This document shows positions 51,901 to 60,512 of a stretch of DNA of 64,000 nt, one piece after another. The position numbers and the translations under genes are program-made. A model generated the notes under the pieces. The model did no database searches. It saw nothing but the letters and a program-made list of their open reading frames with translations, and was not told the DNA's origin. The stretch lies in contig OZ026625.1 of NCBI GenBank assembly GCA_964020975.1, positions 12,835,917-12,899,916 on the forward strand, written 5' to 3'. The stretch comes from Hermodice carunculata (taxonomy: Eukaryota > Annelida > Polychaeta > Eunicida > Amphinomidae). The stretch's first letter is position 1, and each line of letters opens with the position of its first letter.

Positions 51901-54900
51901 TTGAAGGGTTAATGCTTCAGCTTCCATGGTGACTAGATTAAAAAGAAAGGTAGTTGAATGAAAGCTCTGTAGCAGCATGAAATTAACCATTTCCCCCTTA
52001 AATAGAGACTGAGTCAACAGCTTTCCTTGGTATGGAGCATGTGATCTTCATAGCTCTCATCTACAATTCCGGGTCAAACTGTTTCTCATTGCTGTGGAAT
52101 TTGGTTGAAAACACTGAAGAAGATGACATTTGACCATCCGCTGAATTTGGACGTTTAATGGTGGAAAGGGTTAATTAATGAAAACAAATTGCAAGTAGTG
52201 TAGCATGCTGTTCTTTGAACGCTATGATCATGAGTTTGACACATGGAGAGAGGATGGTGAAGACCCAAACACTCTTTCTTATACAAGTCACAATTTTCTT
52301 TTCTTCAAGAATTCTATTTTAGCAAGGAGGGAGTTGATAGCAAAGTGGGTGTATACTTGGGAAAATGGTAATTTTAAGTGCACTTCAAGTTATCTGTATT
52401 TGTGCATGCAGAGCCTGTATTTTCAAAATAGCTCGGACCAAGGCTAAACAATTTCTCTCAGAACTACAGGACAAATGGAGAACAATTTTTGAATGGGTTA
52501 ATTGAATGTGCAGAAGTTCATAATATTTGTTACAATACCATTAATTTTATTTCCTCCATGTTCAGACGAGCGATTTGACCAAGTATTACCCAACAAACCT
52601 TCTGGAGACAGCCCCAGACATCATGTTCTTCTGGGTGGCCAGGATGGTGATGCTGGGCTACAAGCTGACAGGAAAACTACCCTTCAGAGAGGTGAGTTCT
52701 TATTTATGGCAGTAATACGTGAAATTTTAAGCAATTTTGATATTAGATAGGATCCTAACCTCTAGGCCACTGTTACCAAGACCTCTGTGTCTGGGTCAAA
52801 CGCCCAAGAAATCGAGTTAAATTCACTCACCTGTCACCAGAACCTGACGGTCCCATGGCACATCTCTCGGTTCCTGTGGATCCAGTGGTGACTCCTGGTG
52901 TGCATGCTCCCTGTATCGTTTGATTAGTGTTCAGTTGATGTCAGCTGTGAGAAAGGAAGAGGGGTGGTTGGCAATTAATAAAACTAGGAAAAGAGTAAAA
53001 AATACATGTACATGTATATGGAATATAGCACACTTTAGAAGGTATTGCATTTATATTAAAAATCTGTTTGCACAGTATATCTACACCTGACGTTAAAAAT
53101 CAAAGATATATTTCAGTAATATGTTTGCACGAACAACAAATCACATTTTAAAAGCTGCAGTCGCAATGATTTTTGAAGTCCACTCTGCCAGCAGTCTTTT
53201 GGAAAAAAACTGATATATGATTTATAATCTATCTTGCATCCCCAAATACAAATAGAGCTGTTTTTTGGACTACACAAATTTGGTATAAACCAGAATCAAT
53301 ATTATCTGGTATGGATGTATAATCTAACAATTAGAATGTTGAAAAACCAAAATGATATTAAACACTGGAATACAAGTATTATAATGTACATATCGTGCTA
53401 ATTGACGGCACCAAAGTTTAAGTTAAAAAGCAATGTAAATTTACTGGTTAATTCTTGTATCAGTGAAACAAACAACTAAATATTTACATGTATTTGACAG
53501 CAACAAAATGTTTTCTTCTATTTTATTAAATGCAAAAATATATACATCCCTCTGCAACAAACCAAGGTTAGCCTCCAACATGGAGGGAGTTTGCACCTGG
53601 TGATCAGCCGCTCGGGACAACAAAGTTGCACAAAGTGATGGCCTGGTCTAGCCAATCCCCTACCAGAACCCGAGTGCTGCTAGCTGGTCGTAAAACTTAG
53701 CTACAAAGGGGGAAAAAGGGATAGGGGTCTTTTGACTCATATCCTCAGGGGACAAGCCACAGCAGGACAATACAACTGCCCGCCACCTCTCCTCCTCTGG
53801 TGAGACCACAGCTTGGTCACAATCCGGGCTCAGAATGAGAGCTTTTACATCGTCAAAGCCCTGTTGCAGAGCAGGAGTGGTGTCCATGAGTGCTGAAAGC
53901 TGTGCGGCGTGCCCCACAGTCGCCATTGAGTTCGGCCGCTCAGAGTGACTCCAGCATGATGGTCAACACCTTGACCTGGGCTGGGATCTGCTGAAGGACG
54001 TGGCCAAGAGCAGAAGACTAGGGACTCGCGAGGGAAGGGGTGAGGCCCAAATCCTCGGTTGAACAATGCACCGTTCAAAGGCGATGGGGTGGCCGCTTTT
54101 GACAGCAGGAGGTCTGTCACCACGCCAGGTGCAGGGGTACCATCAACTTCCACGAAAGTCATCATAGCCTCATCTGCTCAGCACATGTGGAGCCGGAGAG
54201 GAGGGCTTCCGGCTTTCTTCTTACTCCCCCGAGGGATGTCTGGTGTAGAGATGGCAGCCACTTGAGTCTGCGAGTGAGCCTCGTGGGTTCGTCTTTACTT
54301 CTCTTGTGGTGTCGCTAGTACTGTAAAGACTCAACAGGGTCAGATTCTAAAGCTTGGCGTTTGGCAGCTAAGGCTTGCCACCTATGCTTTGTTCCGTTAC
54401 TTTTTCTCGTCAATTCCCCAGTCCTTACAGTATGTGCACGTTTGTTCTCGAGTACAAATGTGACCCAACTAAAGGCGACAACTGTAGCAATGCTGATGAT
54501 CAACCCAGGCCGCGATATAGTGGTTCCATGAGTCCAGCTTCTGCCCTCTATCCAACAAGGGTGTGGGCAAATTGGTCATCGGATCAACACCTTTGGCTTA
54601 CTGCCAAAAAGAAGCTATTGTCTGGCGTGCACTGTCTTCCCGCTCTCTGTGATGTGAATGTCGAGATGCCATCTTGAAAATCTAGGTGTCAAGCCAATCG
54701 ACCTGCTCCTCCCATTTAATTCAGAGGTAGTTGCAGGACAGATATCAGCTACCTAGGTCTCTGCAGAGTCCCGGACAGCTAGGAAAAGATTTTTTTGCAG
54801 AAGGGAATGTGCACAAAACACTAGAACAGCAAGTATGAATGAAAATTCACAGAGCTTCAACTCGAAAGAGCAAGCCAGTAATGGTGTCCACAAGATGAAG

Positions 54901-57900
54901 GATGATACGGGGAGCATGCGCACCGGGAGGCACCGTGGGATGCATAGGAACAGATAGATGGCGCTATGAGACCGTCAGGTTTTGGAATTAAGTAAGTGAA
55001 TTCAACTCAATTTCTTGGGCGTTTGACCCAGACACAGAGGTTTTGGCAAAGGTGGTCAAGAGGTAGCATTACGTAACTAATATAATAAGCCAGAACCGGT
55101 AAATAACAGGCAGAACCAGGTACAAACTATTCCATGATGACTGAAACCAGAACCTGCAAATAACACGGAGATTCAGGTACAAACTATACCATGATGATTG
55201 AAGTTGGAACCTGTACATAACACACTGAACCAATTACAAACCATGATGACTGAAGACAGAGCCTGTAAATAAAACAGAATCGGGTACAAATAATTCCATG
55301 GTGACTAAAATCTAAACCTGTAGATACATGTAAGCATCCAGTGATGGTAGAGTTGTACAATCTTTGCCTATGCATGCAGGTGCTGTTTCACAGTGTTCTG
55401 CGGGATTCCTACGGCAGGAAGATGAGCAAGTCACTGGGCAACGTCATTGACCCCATGGATGTCATCAAGGGAGCTTCCCTGGAGGTAACAAAGTCATCAG
55501 GATACCCTCAGTCCTTGGCAATAGGAATCAAATGAAATGTATAAAAATGTGTTGCATGATTACAATGCTCTTGCTTTATAAGGCCCTCATTTCAAGATGG
55601 ATTCTCACATAATGTGAGGGGTCCCTGGGCTCTCACTAAAGCACTTTTTCTATTATCTTGTTAAATGTCTCCTTGTTGTAAAGCAATTTGCTGTGATGTG
55701 GTCTACTTCACACACCCCATCATCATAATCATCATCATAATCATCATCACCATCACCACCACCACCACCACCACCATCACTCACACTGGGAGAGCCAAAA
55801 TGCCGAGAAAGGGCCACCCTCGGTGCTTTTTGCCGAGAAATGCCGAGGAAATTTGTACAAAAATCCTTTTGTCAGCAATTTTGCAGAGAAACGCCAAGGC
55901 CTACTGCAATGCTAATCTCCCCTTGGCGTTTCTCAGCAAAAATAACGAGAAACGCCAAGGTAGCTTTCTACCTTATTCTTACCTCGGTGTTCCTCGGCAA
56001 AAATGGCGAGAAATGCCAAGGTACTGTCCACCCTACTCCTTAGCTTGGCGTTTTTGTTTTTTTTTGTATTTTCGCCGAGAAATGTTGAGGTTATGGTTAG
56101 AGTGAAAGGCATCTTGGTGTAGCTCTGCATTTTTGCCGAGAAAATGCCGAGGTATGGATTGAAGACTTGAATTCCTTGGCATTTTCCAACATTCTAGGAA
56201 GAAGATATGAGATGTATTGGTAGCCATTTTTGAGGGTAATGCAAAACCAGACAGACACTATTTATTCATTGTCGAACATAAATGATTGTACTATTTATGA
56301 GAATCACTGAGACCTGCTAGTGAGTGAAATTTTAAGCAAGTCGAGTGATATGACAGATTCGTTCAGATTCACACATGAACATGTCATACTCCCCAGTATT
56401 AATATCTACATGTAAATGAGGCAAAACCCTAATTAGTATGTTGTTACCTGCATTTAAAAAGTTTATGCTAAAGTATAAAAACAGTGGTACCTTTCAAATA
56501 GGACCATCCCTACTGCCAGCAAAATGTGGTTTTATGCTGCAGGTGGTCTTAAAAAAAAGGTATATTCGACAAAAGTACCACAAAGTGGCATGAAACTGTA
56601 AACAAAAACATGTCGCCATACATGTAGGTCTTACAATCAGGGTCCACTGTTAATGTACATGTATTATAAAACTGTCCCCATAAAACAGGCTATATTATTT
56701 AGAAGCATGTTGCAAAGATTCAATGACATCTCAGGTATTAGAAAAGTTGCTGAAGGAAATGTGTATTGCACATTTGTTCTTAAAGCCCCACAGAAGTGAC
56801 CATTTTTATAATCATGGTGATGATGATTAAAGACTGTACTTCTGCATTATGTTTTATTAACAGAAAATCATAGTCAAATGGGTTTAACTCTTACAGTGGC
56901 ACATTTTGGACTGAGTCAACAGCTTTCCACAGAGTGCTTGGGGCACATTGCATCCAAGCTGCCGAGGAAAGCTGTCGACCGGAACTAGAATATTCTGCAT
57001 AATTGTAGTTATGCTGCTGCTTGAGTGAAAGGTCTTTCTTAACATGGAACATGAATCTAGCACCCTTATAAATCAGAGCATTCCATTGTAAGTAGTTCCA
57101 CTTTAGTTGCTGTTGGCACTGAAAGAGTTGACAGATTTGCTTTCTCTTCTTCATATCTACAGTACAGGTGTTCGTTTGCACAAAACAGAACCAACAAGTA
57201 GATTAATACGTACTTTAGCGAAACAATTTATGATTTACCTTGGGACTAAAACTTTGATAGATCCCCCAAATTTGAGGGAGCAGATTATTGAATACAGTAA
57301 CCATACCCTGATATGGCCACAGAGTGGAGATGGCAAGACTAAATTAAACAATGTTTACAATTAATTGTAGGACTTGCACAAACAGTTGATGGACAGCAAT
57401 CTGGATGCGTCGGAGGTGACCCTAGCCACGAAGGGTCAGAACAGGGACTTCCCTTTAGGGATACCCCAGTGTGGGGCAGATGCACTCAGATTCACACTTT
57501 GCTCCTACAACTTTAAAGGTATGCCAATTCTATTTACCTGATAGTAATTTGCCATGAGTGACCAGTGTCAGATACTAGGTAATTTGTGCAGGTATTCTGT
57601 TACAGAGGACGTTTCAGACACCTGATTGCATATTAACCCTTTCAACCTTGAATTGAGACTGAGTCAACAGCTTTCCTTGGCATTGGGTGAGCACTAAGAG
57701 CATGTAATCTTGATAGGTCTCATGTCCAGTTCTCTGTCAAATTGTTTTCCATTACCAGATTACTGTTGTCATAAGTTGAAAACACTGAAGCAGACAATAC
57801 CTGACCGTTGGCTGGTTTTGGCAAATTTTAAGGGAGGAAGGGTTGATTTCATTTCAATTCTGTAGGGTTTGAAATAATTGTAGGCAATTCATTTTAGAAC

Positions 57901-60463
57901 TATAAATGTAAATTGAAATTTAATAAGACTAATTTGAGACATAAATTCCAGAAACAAGGAGTCGGGGAAGAGCAGAGACCAATGTATTTACAATAAAATC
58001 AAGATCAGAAAAAAAATCTGAGTGAAATACACTTGTAACGTACATCATCATAAACATAAAGATATACAGCTGTACGTGCACAGTTTGTGGGACAATCTTG
58101 CTGTTTTTGTAGCTTACTTCACCAATGTGGATGTGGGACACATCAAGGCCAATCGCAACTTCTGTAACAAGATATGGCAAGCTTTCAGGTTCACCTCTCA
58201 CCACCTTGGCCCACACTACAGGCCCACACCCACTCCACAGGTACACAGTCTTCTTGGCCATTGATCTGCATGCCCCAAAGCACCACCTGGTGGCAGTTTC
58301 TTCATAAGCTTTGCCAGGCTCAAAGTACATGTTGTGAGAGTAGGAGAGGTTACAATCAGCAATTTCACATTCATCTCTCTGAATACACAACCAGGCACAT
58401 ACAATTCTTTTAAGCTACAGTTGTGTATTCCCATTGTATTGTATGTTACAGTTGTCTTGAATCAGCTGCTTTCTTTTAAGGCTAATATAATAAAATTTTG
58501 TGATTTACTTGAATTAGATACTGTTATGTAACATGAAAAATTTAGTGGTTCTGCATGCAGTGGTGTTTAAGTTATTGCAAATTACCATGGAAGATCAAGG
58601 GAATACACAACTCAAGCACCCCTGAACGAAGTGCCCTCTGCAGGGTGGATACAGGAATCTTTAATTCATGTTCTTCCGTATTTTAACCCAAAGTGGTAGA
58701 ATCATTCTACAGTTATGTTTTGTCCTTGTATTGCTTATCTCATTCTCACATCAAAATTGTCTCATCATCAAGTGTCATTTTGTCTTTTTCATTTGTCCCA
58801 TACTCCCAATTCGTTGTTTTGATGATAAGATTTTTTCTTAGTTGAAAGTTTGACAGATTTATTTGGTTTTCGGTAGTTACAAGAAAATGAATATGAAAAG
58901 TATTATTCAGCTGTTGAAATAAAGTTGGTTATGAAAGTGAACTGGATAATTGGATTTAATGCTCATTTAGGTAAAAAAAATGAAGCAGAGAAGATACTGA
59001 ATTACAACACAGAAGTTTGTGAAAATAGGTAGTTGTGAAAATTGAAACAGAGTTAATAGGCAATTATGAAAATTGAAACACAGAGTTAATAGGCAGTTAT
59101 GAAAATTGAAACACAGAGTTACAGTATTTGATGGATAAACTTGGATAGAACAAAACCTTGTTATTCCCTTACTGGGGACTGTAGATTTGCACCTTGCCCC
59201 TCAGTCCATCCTTCTGTCTTTCCATCCTTCTGACAAAGCTTGTCCAGGCCATATCTCCTGTACCTTAACCCTTAAGGTGCTAATTATGGCCATTGTCATT
59301 TTCTCATTACCATTAAACGTATACTGCTTAAAAGATTCAAATTCCTCATGAATATACCTTTCATTTAAATACCAGCAAGCCTAGTTTAAAGCAAAAACTA
59401 GTCTTCGTCAACAGCCTTCCTTGGGACACTATGCATGCAAAGTATCCCGAGGAAAGCTTGTTGGCCCAAGTCTTAAATCGGCGCTTAAAGAGTTATCTTC
59501 AACACCTACTAAATTCGGTGAGTGGACACTTCATGGTATAGGGGTGTGTTGCACACAAGAGTAGGTCACTGCGACCTTGACCTTTGCCCCCCCCCATCAA
59601 TTTGATCTTGTTTTGGCCATATTACCTACACCGAAACACCTACAGCTACCAAAAATCAACTTTTCTATCTATCCACTGGTGGGTACTGTGTATAGCCATG
59701 CAATACTGGATCTTGTTTTCTTTTGATCAGTTGTCAGGCTGTGAGACGGCCACAGACTTGTGGATCCTGAGCCGACTGTCCAGCCTGGTTCAGACGTGTG
59801 ATGGTGCGTTCCGGTCTTACAGCCTCTATACGGCAGCACATGCTCTGCATCAGTTCTGGTGGGCAGAGTTCTGTGACGTCTACCTGGTGAGCAGAATGCA
59901 GCAAACTGTTTCTTCCGGGTCAGAGTAGAAATGCTTAATACTCAGAACATGTAGAGGTTTTGTTGCAATGAGTTATGGTTTTGCGAATGTGAATGTATCA
60001 CCCATGTAGGAGAGAATTTAAGCAGCCTTGCATCACACTTTTGGTGAGCAAGGTAAGAATATTACAACTTAAAGCAAACTCTTGTGTTGCAACTTTTGAT
60101 AGGGTTTTAATTCCAATATGTGATAATATTCGTATTTGAACACGTTGCTATGCAAAATGAAAATTTTCAGCTGAACTCATGTGAATGGAACTTTACACAC
60201 ATAAGTGCACTGTGGCTTAACTCTATGGGTACAGTTTCAACTAAGTGGATGAAGTTCACATACATGCATCCATTATATTATCCTTCTTGTGGGGTTCTGA
60301 TTTGTGATTGGACATGACAATTTTTTTTTTTTTGGTGGCCAAGTATGTTCTTCTGCCCGGAGACAAGGCAGTTTCCTGTAATTTCCTGGTGTAGACAAAT
60401 ATATGTTGTCATGAGCCTTCTTTCTCTCTGGTAAAGAAGATTTTTTAAGTTGTAGCAGTAGAG

Positions 60464-60512
<49 letters not shown>

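Noticed and set aside
55818-56190. A CRISPR-like repeat-spacer array
   Set aside because: The context is a eukaryotic intron, the repeats are diverged, and no cas gene is present.
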